A DNA stretch of 64,000 bases, from contig CM075855.1 in the NCBI GenBank assembly GCA_037975125.1, forward strand, positions 82,717,278-82,781,277, given 5' to 3'. Of the stretch, positions 40,105-53,132 are shown one piece after another. Positions within the stretch are counted from its first letter, which is position 1, and every line of letters starts with the position of its first letter. Under the pieces are notes generated by a model that saw only the letters and a list, made by a program, of their open reading frames with translations, did no database searches and was not told the origin of the DNA. This DNA is from Latrodectus hesperus. Its lineage: Eukaryota > Arthropoda > Arachnida > Araneae > Theridiidae. A program made the position numbers and the translations under genes.

Positions 40105-40420
40105 CTGGAAGGAGAACTTTTTATTTTTTTTGAGTATAATAGTAAAGCACTTTGCATAATTTGTAGGGACTTAGTGCCAGTTTTTTAAGTCTACGATTTG
40201 AAACGACATTTCATCCAAAAGCGTGCAGCAAAGTATAATTTATATCTTGGCATTTGCCGTAGATGACATCCATTTCATTCCGTAGAGATAACAAAACTAT
40301 GAAAAGATAATCACAGAACTATAAAAAGGGTCATTGCTTTAAAGAAAGAAAATGACCTCAAAAGAAGTTCATGTCTGAATATTTTCAGTTACTAAAGCAA
40401 CAGTTCTAAGCATATTTCCA
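40105..40420 (+). pseudogene. Remnant of hAT-type element with BED zinc finger
   Basis: The frame at 40105-40250 reads LFIFFEYNSKALCIICRDLV, a stop, then VYDLKRHFIQKRAAKY. This has the layout of the N-terminal zinc finger of ZBED5/GTF2IRD2-like hAT proteins: Cys-x2-Cys, then '[KR]xYxLxRHF', then a second His, here replaced by Arg in QKR. The following about 150 bp contains LKKENDLKRSS-like text suggestive of the segment that comes next in these proteins, but with stops. Only this N-terminal shred remains; no DDE core was found. Identification rests on a short motif. Confidence 0.5.
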
Positions 40421-41110
40421 CATAACCGATGCAATTTCATATCCTAATGTATTATTTATCTTTTTTAACTGATGGATATAATCTCTACAGTATTATTTTA
40501 ATAATTTAATTATACTGTACTCATTTTAAAACTAGAAATGTAAAATTCCCGGGAAATTTGAAGAACGGGAATTTACTTGGGAATTTTGAGGAATAGGGGA
40601 ATAAACTCACAACCAATCATATTTCATTTAAAGGATTGTTTTATCTTATATTTATTTATAAAGTGAAGTGAAGCCAATTACGTAAAAAGTAAAAACTGTA
40701 ATTCAGAAAAATGTCTGCTCTATCTGTTAAACTGAAAATTGACAGTATTTCTTGTAGAAAAAAACAAACTTACTCGTCATAGTAATAAAAAATTATTAAT
40801 TGGTATTCAGTCAGAAATACCAAGATTTATTCTTTAGGATTTAAAATATTAAGGTTCTTTCTTTTGTTATAAATTCATGCTTAGAAAGAAAAGCTATTTC
40901 TTGAATATTTATCGATTAAGTTGTTTTGTGATTTGTATGTTAGCACAAAATTGCCTTCTTTACATAGAAAATTATTTATTAATTCTTTTATAATGAGGAA
41001 GTGTATTTTATGCCTCGAAAGCAAAGTACCAAAAATTATTTAAACCATAAATAGTGATGTGTGTTCTATTCTAAAATAAATTTCGGTTAACAATGTTAGG
41101 TTAAAAGGTT
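40421..41110. other. AT-rich stretch, nothing recognised
   Basis: No supportable feature. Confidence 0.45.
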
Positions 41111-41429
41111 CTTAAATATTTTAATGTAACAAAAATATTTTAATAGAAATAATTTAAAATTTACAAAATCTTGAAAAGATTTTTGATTAAAATTGTGGCA
41201 GTTATTTTCTTTTGAAAAATAAATGATTATCTTATGACTGTCAAAACTAATTTTTTTATGTACTTTAATATATAATTTTGTTTTTATTCTTAAACTTTAG
41301 TTTTCATATTTACTCTTAAGAAAGCACTTTACTTGAAAATGTGTTCGGTTTTATATGGTTTGTTTACTTTGTTCATTAAAGAAAGCGACTAGATTGTGTT
41401 TATAATAGAAATTTATGAAAGAAATTAAA
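41111..41429 (+). repeat. Arm 1 of a long inverted repeat (non-autonomous element copy)
   Basis: About 319 bp that reappears as its reverse complement at about 44642-44961, with only scattered substitutions and small gaps. Clear shared words: 'aaagcactttacttgaaaat', 'tatatggtttgtttactttg', 'aaagaaagcgactagattgt'. No open frame, no RNA polymerase III boxes and no obvious terminal inverted repeat. It is best read as a dispersed non-autonomous element present twice in opposite orientation. Confidence 0.85.
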
Positions 41430-44614
<3,185 letters not shown>

Positions 44615-44629
44615 TAGACGTCATTGGAC

Positions 44630-44966
44630 GTCATGTCATTTTTTAAATTTCTTTCATAAATTTCTATTATAAACACAATCTAGTCGCTTTCTTTAAGGAA
44701 CAAAGTAAACAAACCATATAAAACAGAACACATTTTCAAGTAAAGTGCTTTCTTAAGAGTAAATATGAAAACAAAAGTTTAAGAACAAAAACAAAATTAT
44801 ATATTAAAGTACATAAAAAAATTAGTTTTGACAGTCATAAGAAAAGCATTATATTTCAAAAGAAAATAACTGCGACAATTTTCATCAAAAATCTTTTCAA
44901 GATTTTGTAAATTTTAAATAATTTTTATAAAAATATTTTTTTTGTTACATTAAAATATTTAAGAAT
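44630..44966 (-). mobile_element. Arm 2 of the long inverted repeat, inserted into a LINE, with imperfect target duplication
   Basis: Reverse complement of 41111-41429. It is bounded by TAGACGTCATTGGAC (44615-44629) and TAGACGTCATGGAC (44967-44980), which differ by one base in a TT run, so this looks like a genuine insertion with a 14-15-bp target duplication. The sequence to its right is the 3' end of a LINE coding region, which this element probably interrupted. Confidence 0.7.
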
Positions 44967-44980
44967 TAGACGTCATGGAC

Positions 44981-45186
44981 AGACGTTATTGGTCACTTGT
45001 CATCTGACTTCTGTTGGAGGCGTTAAACACTCCGAAATCTGCCCTAGGTGCTCATCTCCACAAGCCTCCCCTGGTCACATTTTATCTTGACTGGGACTTA
45101 CCTGGCAAGACCCCCTTTCAGTTCTCGATTTCTTCGGGACTAAAGAATTCATTAACATAATTTAGCATTGCTGGTCACGGGGATGA
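44981..45186 (+). pseudogene. 3' end of a dead Jockey-type LINE ORF
   Basis: Reads HSEICPRCSSPQASPGHILS, a stop, LGLTWQDPLSVLDFFGTKEF, ending HCWSRG* at 45184-45186. This CxxC...H zinc-knuckle and 'LGL..QDLL..P..VLDFL' tail is a characteristic LINE C-terminus in spider genomes. Two internal stops. Upstream coding is lost beyond the inserted repeat at 44630-44966. Confidence 0.7.
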
Positions 45187-45879
45187 GAAACAACATTATA
45201 TCAATATTAAATAATTAATGAGAATATGTTAATTTATAATTATTTTTTATATAAATGGAATATTTTGAATCAATTAATTAAAATTGTATATAATTTTAAC
45301 ACAGCAACAATATTTATTTAAAAGGAATAGTAAATTAATATGAGTAAAAGGAATATATAAAAGTTTGGATGTTTTATTCAATAGTTAATATAAATTTTAT
45401 ACATAAAATAGTCTTTTAAAAAATTTCCGAAAACATCCGAGAAATTTTCTAAATTTGATTTCTTTTGTGTTTATCGAAATCAAGACCATCTTTAGATAAA
45501 TAATAGAATCTGCTGATTTTTTCCCTCCAAGCTTGGTAGGTATGTGATGGAGGCTCTCTGGAAAATTGCCAACTTTTCAATTCTTGATGGTGCGTCGTCT
45601 AGGCGTCCTTGTCTTCTAATCTTTTAAATCACATAAATGACGTGAGTTGAATTTCAACCCTCTGCTTTCAAACCACTCTTGATTAAAGCAATACTTCCAA
45701 AAGGTTTCTCAAGAAAGAAAATTTGTGTTTAATGAAAAAAATTCTCTTTGAAAAATAATCAGGAGAGCTAATTCTGGTAGATCAAGTTTCACTTTAGTGT
45801 GATGCAATAAAGTAATTTTTGTTCAAGCATTTGTTTTTTGAATGTTTCCCATTATAATTCGATATCGATAGCTATGAAT
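45187..45879. other. Intergenic, nothing recognised
   Basis: Transition from AT-rich sequence to the more balanced composition of the duplicated region. No supportable feature. Confidence 0.4.
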
Positions 45880-47250
45880 TAGTGACATCACTTGTTTTCA
45901 ACACGACTTTGGCTTTGTGATCATTGGGACCGGGAGCAAGATCGTGTTGTAAATTGTCTTCTCTCTTTAAAACAACAATTTCGTAATCCATCTGTTTCAA
46001 CCTTATATTTACTGTCCTTTACTATTTGTTCAAATTAATATTCTTTTTTGTGTTTCTGAGACTTTATTGTTTAAAAAAGCGATTAATGTATTACTTTGCA
46101 ATCAAGTTTGTTTGGTGCTGGTTATAGAATCTGGTGACCTTTTTGTTCAAGGGAAGGTTCTGCTAGTTTGTTTCTGTGATACTGTTAAATATTGAAAGGA
46201 AAGAAATTGGATCTGATGTGACTTTGCGAACGAAGATGCTTTTTTTACTGGTGTCATTGGATGTGGTAAAGGGGTTAGTTGTTGGTAATAATAAGTAGAA
46301 TTGAACACGGTGTTGCCGTTGTGGTGTTGAATGTTTAGCTTGATGTCGTTTTTGTGCATTTGGTCGTGAAAACTACGATGATTGAACAACTTAGAGTACG
46401 AAGTTCGAGATCAGTGTATGTTTGAGAACAATTCCTTATTTGGCCTTACAAAGATTGTTTGTAGAGCCGTGAACAAAAGATTAACTGTCCACATTGCTTT
46501 CCACGAATAAATGTTCTTGAATTTCTTAAACATTGACTGCATTTCTACCATCAGAAGTTTGACCACAGGAATTCGTGTTCGTTTTGGAGCACGTACAGTT
46601 GGTTTCTTGGAAAAAAGACATAGCATTGCAAACATTTGAAGAAAAGTCTTGAAAATTTTATTTGGCAGAAAGATGTCAGAAGACGCCGTCCAGTATTTCA
46701 GCAGCAACATGTACAACTGTAAGAACTGCAGCGTGAGAGTAAGTTTGCGAAGATTTCTATCAGAATCCGAGTCGCCATTCCATTACGAGTTGAACGAGAA
46801 CATAGATAGACTATGCGTGGACCGGAAGATGCAGCTCTTTCCTCTCTGGCTGATGGTTTAATCGTAGTAGAACTGCTTTACATGGTAGAAAACGAGCTCT
46901 TTTTCTCCGCAAGTAAGATGTTGACGGAAGACTACCTGCTAGAGTTGCTGAGCACGACGTCGTTTCATGGTGACACAAATTTGAAGGACACCAACGAATG
47001 GATTCACCGTTACTTTTATGTCGATTCCCGTTACAAGTGGTTCCACTTGGGGTTTCGAGTCGGCAGCATTGGAAAGTTTCGTTTTTATAATGGAGAATGT
47101 ACCGATGCACATGCTTCCGTGCTTGTTTACTTGAGATATTAACGCAATCCAAATTTCGATCGGCTGTACACTTATCACAGACATATGTTGGGGGTTACTT
47201 GCTCTTCTAAGACGTTTTTTATTAAATGGGCACTATTAAATTTTGTAGTT
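45880..47250 (+). repeat. Tandem duplication unit A (paralogous to 49040-50400)
   Basis: Non-coding 5' part and coding-like 3' part both match unit B in order. Shared words include 'cattgggac.ggg', 'atcgtgttgtaaatt.tcttctct', 'gttgaatgttta.tttgatgtcgtttttg', 'gaagttcgagatcagtgtatg', and then the coding segment from 46673. Divergence is high, with many indels, so the duplication is old. Confidence 0.85.
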
Positions 47251-47260
47251 CTCGGTTTTT
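46673..47260 (+). pseudogene. Decayed copy A of an unrecognised protein-coding family
   Basis: Begins ATG at 46673 (MSEDAVQYFSS). The start is supported because copy B has the same start (MSKDAVQYFTS at 49812) and both share an in-frame TGA in the same preceding ANI-stop context. This frame ends at TAA 46859 (GTT-TAA where B has GTT-GAA). Similarity to B then continues one frame over, 46876-47142: MLTEDYLLELLSTTSF, NEWIHRYFYVDSRYKWF, IGKFRFYNGECTDA, a stop, then NPNFDRLYTYHRHML. So it is broken by at least one indel and several stops. No family recognised. The helix-rich layout could suit a repeat protein. It lacks the C-terminal part seen after copy B. Confidence 0.6.
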
Positions 47261-47689
47261 TTGTCTCAAATCATTCTCTGGCTCCGTTGGATTGAATAAT
47301 TTGTCTCCGGATCTCTAATCTTTTCCTAAGTGTCATTTCTTCTTGCAAAGATTATCCACCAATATTTTATTACCAAGCATGCTTTTCCGGATTCGACCAA
47401 TTCCAGATTTTCTTGTCTGAAATTATTCTCGGGTTGCGTCCATTGGACTCGACTAGTTGTCGAGCAGTGCTACACCACGATATTCTTCCAGGCACTATTC
47501 GTTCTCTTGGGCAGGGAATATTATTCGACATTTTGAAATTGGACATGACTGAAAATTTTTTGACCAACATTAAACCCTGATGTTCTTGGCTAATTGGGCG
47601 ACATAAAAGATCATTTTTCCAATTGTTCAAGCTTCCAGCTTTCCTCTTCATTTTCCAGGATGCGTTTTAGAAAGACGTCTTGAACGTGA
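47261..47689 (+). repeat. Spacer with internal duplication
   Basis: Two imperfect copies of about 50 bp ('gtctcaaatcattctctgg..gtccgttggattgaataatttgtc' style text at 47261-47315, and its relative at 47415-47465) lie about 155 bp apart. No coding assignment. Confidence 0.45.
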
Positions 47690-48395
47690 AGCACTTGGAC
47701 CTGATCAAGGTCTCCCTCAATTCAGTGGTCCTGTAAATTTTGACGACATGAGCGGCACCAGAAAATGTTCTTCTTTATTCAATGGTTTCGCTTGATGAGA
47801 TCCTGTGAATCTTCTCGAGATGAACTTACCGTTGATTTAAAACTTGATCTCCTCCATTCAACGGAAGTAGTTTGGCTTGTGACAATATGCCTGATCCATT
47901 TGCGGGTAGTTTATCACTCTAGGAATCGATCTCGAAAGGAATAAAGTCTCTGAAGCTGTTCGATTTAAGGCTTGTGAAAATATGTTTATATCCATTCGAA
48001 ATGACATATGGAACCATTGTTTAGACCGAGTGGAAAACTCATACTGGCAGTCGAAACTGCTGAACTTACTAAGTTTTCAAGCAAAAAGGAAAAATGTTCA
48101 AAAAGCCATGGCGAAAACCAGAACGGGTCCATTTAGAATGATCTTTGGACGGATCATGAATCGGTTGTCGAGCTCTCTTTTATCTTTAGAAATTTCGTTT
48201 CGAAAAGAAGCTTGCTTGCCAAGGAAGACACTAAATCAAAGATCTTATTTCCAAGACATTATCAGTGTGGGCGAAGCGCTTTGCGCATTCGATTTGAATG
48301 GGAATGCTGACGTCACGTGATTTGTTACGCCATTCATTTATGAAAGCACTTGGCTTGGTTTTCCTTGGGACCGGGCCCAAAATTGAATTTTTAAT
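47690..48395 (+). repeat. Tandem duplication unit X1
   Basis: Colinear with X2 (48396-49100): 'ctttattca.tggt.tc.cttgatgaga', 'tttgtgacaat.tgcctg', 'tcaagcaaaa', 'catggcgaaaacca.aacg' and 'ggccatt/gtcattggga.cgggcccaaaat'. An open stretch of 112 codons (47982-48320) is not matched in frame by X2, so coding is doubtful. Confidence 0.75.
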
Positions 48396-49100
48396 AATCT
48401 TTCCGCAAAAGAAATTGGAATCTTATTTTCTTTATTCAGTGGTGTCACTTGATGAGATTTTGTGAATCTTGAACGGACCATTGAACCAGAGCAAGGTCTT
48501 CCATTATAGAATTTTGTCCGAAGCAGTTTGACCATGGGTTTGTGACAATGTGCCTGTTGCTTGGATCCATTTGCAAAAGAACTGATAGTGGAACCAGATT
48601 TTTAGATTTTCCTTAAGTGTTTCGGAAGAAATAAAGCGTGTGAAGCCGCCTGACCATAGGCATGTGTATGTGGATCAATTGTTTTGGGCATCTACCCCAG
48701 TAGAGAAACACACACTGTCAATCGTAGAGTTGCTGTTATAAAGTCATCAAGCAAAACTGAAACATGTTCAAGAGCCATGGCGAAAACCAAAACGACTCTA
48801 GTTGTAATGACCTGCATACGGGCTGCTGATTGCGAAGCGCTGGCGAAAAGACACAATGGTAATGGATCTGGATATGGTTTGCCAGTTGACTTGATCTTTG
48901 GAATATTATTCTTTTTTTGAGAAGAAGTTAACTTACAGTGGATAATGCTGAATCAGAGACTCTTTATTCGTGAGACTTTCTCAGTTAGGACAAATCGCTT
49001 TACGATTTTGATTTGAAAGTGATTGTTGGCGTCAATTGTTCACCACATGACTCTGGCTGTGTGGTCATTGGGACTGGGCCCAAAATCGTGTTGTAAATTA
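48396..49100 (+). repeat. Tandem duplication unit X2
   Basis: Second copy of X1, directly adjacent, with its last about 90 bp also matching the start of unit A (around 45890-45960). The chain X1-X2-B therefore repeats the join that precedes A, suggesting an ancestral unit made of X plus the gene. Confidence 0.75.
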
Positions 49101-50400
49101 TCTTCTCTTTTAAAAAAACTATAATCTCTTAATCAAGCTTATATTTATTGTTGTTTACTATTTGGTCAATCTAACATTCCGTGATCTTTTTTTGGGGGGT
49201 TTGTGAGATTTTATTCTTTCACAAAAGCGTATAGTATATTATTGTGCTGTCCAGTATGTTCTGTGTTTGTCGGACATTCTGATGGCGATATTGTTAATGC
49301 AAGGCTCTTCTAGTTTGTATTTAAGATTTTGATGAATGTTGAAAGAAAAAATTTTATTCTGATGTGGCTTTGCTAGCAAACATGTTTTTTTCTGGTGTGT
49401 TTGCATCTGGTCGTTCGGCTTGTTGCATGTATTTTAAAAAATTGAAAACGGTATTGCCGTTGTGATGTTGAATGTTTAGTTTGATGTCGTTTTTGTACAC
49501 TTGGTCGTGAAGAATACGATGATCGATCAATAAAGAGTTAGAAGTTCGAGATCAGTGTATGTTTGAAAACGATGGCTTAATTGTCATACAAAAATGGTTT
49601 GTTGAGCAGTAAGCAAGATATTTATTATTCACCTTGCTTTGAGCAAATAAATGTTCGTCAATTTCCTAAATATCGACTGGATTGCTTCCATCAGAATTTT
49701 CACGACAAGACTTCGTGTTCCTTTTGTAACACCTACAGTTGGCCTCGTGGAAAAAGACATAGGTAGGCTAACATTTGAGGAAATGTCTTGACAATTTCAT
49801 TCGCCAGAATGATGTCAAAAGACGCCGTCCAGTATTTCACCAGCATTATCAGAAGGTGCAGGAACAGCAGCAACATCAGCAGGTGCAGGAATAGCAGCGT
49901 GAGAATCAAGTTTGCGAAGTGTTCTCTTATGAGCCACCATTCCATGATCGAGTTGAACGAATACTTGAACAGACTTTGCGTAGACCTGAAGACGGAACTC
50001 GTTCCTGACTGGCTGATGGTTGAATCGCGAGAATTAGTGCCTTACTGTTTACAAAACTACCCGTTTTCCAGCACAAATGAGTCGTTAACGGAAGACGATT
50101 TATTGGACTTTTTGAACACGACGCATTTTACGCTTACATAGGTTTGCAAGTCGCGAGCGAATGGATTCACGGTTACGTTCATGTCGAATCACGTTACCAA
50201 TGGTTTCTCGTGGTTGTTCGAGCCGCTAACATTGGAAAGTTTCGTTTTTGAAATTGAGTACATTCCGATGCACTTGATTCCGTGCTGGTGCACTAGCAAC
50301 CCTGAAGGCAATCCGAATTTTGATCTGCTGTACGCGTATCACAGACACATGTTGGCTAATACGTATTCTTCTAAAACGTTTCTCAAGAAATGAGCCCTGG
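49040..50400 (+). repeat. Tandem duplication unit B (paralogous to 45880-47250)
   Basis: See unit A. The homology covers about 750 bp upstream of the coding segment as well as the coding segment, so this was a genomic segment duplication and not a retrocopy. Confidence 0.85.
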
Positions 50401-51039
50401 TTAAATTTTGTTGCCGTAAGGACGTGCACCAAAAGAAAGGTTACAAGAAACGTTTTTGTCTTAGCTTCATTTTTTTGTAAACTATTCACTAATTTAGCAG
50501 TCTCACTCGAAATCTCACTAAAAGACGTCGTATACGGAAAGTTGCGAACCAGGTTGTCACAGCAATCTGAACTTGCCGATGGTTCCTCACGGCTTGTTTT
50601 ATATGGCTTTGTTAATGAACGTATCTATGTGTGCGTATGTGAAGAATGAGACTTAAAATTGTGACGTTGTTTCACTAGAAACGAAAAGATTGCGGCGTTT
50701 GCACGACAGTTATGTTACGGAAAAACTGAACAATTTTTCCTTCGTAATTGTGGAACTCTTGCAGGAAATTCAGAAACGGCATCCCGACAATTTCATGGAT
50801 GAATGTTGGCCAAGTATTATGCCAAACCTGCTGATTTTCTCAAGCTTGCCGGGATTTTTGCCAAGAATCCTTGCAAGCTAGTCTACGAATTGCTTACTGT
50901 CGATAATTTGGTTAGCGGATCAGATCCGAAACGGTACGTGGACAACATGAAATGGATTCCCGAAGAGCTAAAACTGAGGTACATACGGGCCCGTCACAGA
51001 AATGTATCGGAACGGACAAATCTCACAAATTCGAATTAA
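49812..51039 (+). pseudogene. Decayed copy B of the unrecognised protein-coding family, with C-terminal part
   Basis: ATG at 49812 (MSKDAVQYFTSIIRRC). A small internal duplication repeats RCRNSS. It continues LNEYLNRLCVDLKTELVPDW and LTEDDLLDFLNTTHF to TAG at 50139. Similarity to copy A goes on in another frame (EWIHGYVHVESRYQWF), then in a third (50181-50393, ending NPNFDLLYAYHRHML and SSKTFLKK). Further downstream, 50690-50800 reads LRRLHDSYVTEKLNNFSFVI. After a frameshift near 50805, YYAKPADFLKLAGIFAKNPC leads to MKWIPEELKLRYIRARHRN and the stop at 51037-51039. The ending weakly resembles a SOCS box (hydrophobic, Pro, LK-Tyr-Ile), which is inference only. It has at least three frame breaks and is therefore a pseudogene, unless introns explain some of them. 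Confidence 0.6.
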
Positions 51040-51390
51040 AATATGTTTATCCTTTCACTAATTGCATTCTTGCTTAATCAATCTATAAATTAATGTCTCT
51101 TATAATAATTTTGTTATTCTGTGTTATTTTATTATCTCATTCTAAGTGTTAAATGTGTTCCCATAAAGTAGGCTCACAAGCCATTCTTTAAGTATAAAAT
51201 ATATTACCTTTCATCCAATCTTAAACTGCATTACTACGTATTATTTGTCTCCATTTTATTAATACGTTCAGCCTAGTGTGGCCTAACTACAGTAGGATTA
51301 ATTAACTGATTTCATATCTTTTAATTCTTACTAATTATTAATAATAAATTGTGAATTTAATTACTGATCATGACAATAGACAATTCTGAC
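51030..51390 (+). repeat. 3'-flank duplication, copy 1
   Basis: Begins at the stop region of gene copy B ('tcgaattaaaat') and runs through 'aggctcacaagcc' and 'ttatttgtctccattt..gcctagt.tgg.ct.a.tacagtagga'. All of this reappears, in order, in 51391-51569 and 52978-53132. Confidence 0.8.
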
Positions 51391-51569
51391 AATTTCCAAT
51401 TAAAATAAGCTTTTTCTTTTAGTGATTGTGTTCATGCTAACTTAATCTATTTTTTAATGTTATTTATAATAATTTTTATTTTGTTCTGTGTTTATTTTAT
51501 TTTCTGATTCTAAATTTTAAATGTGTCCCAGTGTTGTAGGCTCACAGGCCCCTCTTTTAGCATAATATA

Positions 51570-52977
51570 CACTCACTTCCAAATGTTAAGCACTGAGAGG
51601 AAAATACTAATTTTCGGAATCGTATAAGAATTGAAGATGATGCAATCACTTCAGCAATAGATGGAATTATGCAAACTTGTTAGGTAGCAGCCGATCGTGC
51701 TTTCATGACAAGACATATGCAAAGAAATGGCAGTCTTATAAGATACCAGCTTTATGAAGGGTTACAGAAGTTGATTGTAAGTGCTAATAGAAGGTGTTTA
51801 AAACTTTTGTATAATTTTTTATCAAGACTTACGTGTTTCTATGATCTCCAGAAGACGAATGGAAGATTCTGAGTGCTGGCGTGCTATGCGGCGCATTGAA
51901 GCAGAACAGTCGATCTTAGAGGTTGCTCTTTTCTTCGGCGATTATCAATTTATAATTTCACGCTTATGGAAACTATTCCAAACCACACAGACAATTGTCC
52001 GAAGGCCCGTAGCCGGTTTCCCAAAGGTTACAAACCTCGCCGAAGATCGTTATGTTGCGATTTTAGCCAAGCAGAATCGCAGAGCAATCTCCACACGTGT
52101 GACATCTATGGTTAAAGCGTCCTTTGGTAAGGTTATATTTGCCACTACTGTACGCCCGGGTACCTCGAGTTTTTGCGCTTGTCTATGCGTCCAATCAAGA
52201 GGAGCACGATTAAAGTGGTACCGGGAACATGTCAATTGGATTGTGTCTGACTGGGGCAATATCATATTTACTGATGAGTCAAGATTTGCTCTGGAGCCAG
52301 ATGACAAGCGTATAAGGATATGGTGTGAACTAGGAACACGCAATCAGCCTCAAAACATCACCAAACATCACGCATTCCGAAGTGGAAGCATTATAGTGTG
52401 GGGAGGGGGATTTCATTAGGATACCGCACCGACCTGCACATCTTTAAACGGTGTTCTGTGACGACTGTCCGGTATCGAAATGAAGTCCTAGAATCTATTG
52501 TGAGATTGTACGTTGCCTCAGTTGGCCCTACTTTTGTTTTAATGGACGTTAACGCGCGTGCGGATAGAGCTGTCATCGTCAATGAGTACCTGAACAGTAA
52601 AGGTATTGCGAGTATGGCGTGGCCACATGTTCGCCCGAGTTTAATCCCATTGACAATCTTTGAGATGCTCTCGGCCGTGCTGTATCTTCACGTTTCCCAC
52701 CTCCAGCCACGCTTATTGAGCTGGAAACTGCTCTACAAGAAAAATGGCTATTGCATAGTTCTGCGGTGGTTGAGCACCTAATTGAAATTACGATCACAAG
52801 GTGTAAACTTTGTATACAGATGAGGGGGGTCACATACCCTATTTCTGTATATGATTATTGATTTTATTTTATGCATGAATATATGCTACTTTCCTACCGA
52901 ATTTTGTGTTAATCACAGCAGTATTTGTTGATTTTTTTGCATTTTACATCTTCATGCTTAACTTTAGAAAGCGAGTG
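51570..52977 (+). mobile_element. Tc1-like element of a second family
   Basis: 1408 bp. Starts CACTCACTTCCAAATGTTAA after TA (51568-51569). Its right end, read in reverse, is CACTCGCTTTCTAAAGTTAA, so the imperfect TIRs agree at 19 of the first 23 bases. The right flank is TG where TA is expected, so one base has changed. Its ends are also defined by the uninterrupted duplicate of the target at 51030-51390. Different family from the three CACTACTGGCC elements. Confidence 0.85.
51841..52862 (+). pseudogene. Tc1-like transposase, frameshifted, catalytic residues lost
   Basis: Open from ATG 51841 to about 52400. N-terminal helix-turn-helix region ECWRAMRRIEAEQSILEVAL, then FTDESRFALEPDDKRIRIW with the first catalytic Asp, then SGSIIVWGGG. 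In a G-rich run near 52400 the frame shifts (continuing to about 52620 as TTVRYRNEVLESIVRLYVAS and VLMDVNARADRAVIVNEYL). It shifts again to FNPIDNL, a stop, DALGRAVSSRFPPPATLIEL and ITRCKLCIQMRGVTYP, ending at TGA 52860-52862. The second catalytic Asp of the usual 'DDNARPH' is Val here, and the final Glu of 'NPIEN' is Asp. It cannot be active. Confidence 0.85.
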
Positions 52978-53132
52978 TGTGTTATCATTTATCTAATCTT
53001 AAACAGCTTAACAATTTATTATTTGTCTCCATTTGTTAACAACTTTAGCCTAGTATGGCTTAATTACAGTAGGATTAGTTAAACTTACTTCGTTTCCTTA
53101 AATTTTTACTATTATTTTGAGAATTAATTGTA

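Larger units (their letters stand above)
51391..53132 (+). repeat. 3'-flank duplication, copy 2, split by a Tc1-like element
   Basis: Starts 'ttccaattaaaataag', the counterpart of the gene-copy-B stop region, and follows copy 1 up to 51569. It resumes at 52978 ('ttatcatttatctaatctta') and ends at the TA before the next Tc1 element. The homologous break lies exactly at the ends of the inserted element, which confirms the insertion point. Confidence 0.8.

Noticed and set aside
46411..47184. Minus-strand open stretches opposite the duplicated gene-like segments (for example LLLKYWTASSDIFLPNKIF)
   Set aside because: The minus text is also conserved between the two copies over about 30 residues, so it was considered. 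But it is not followed by further conserved minus text, whereas the plus strand has a conserved start and several conserved blocks downstream.
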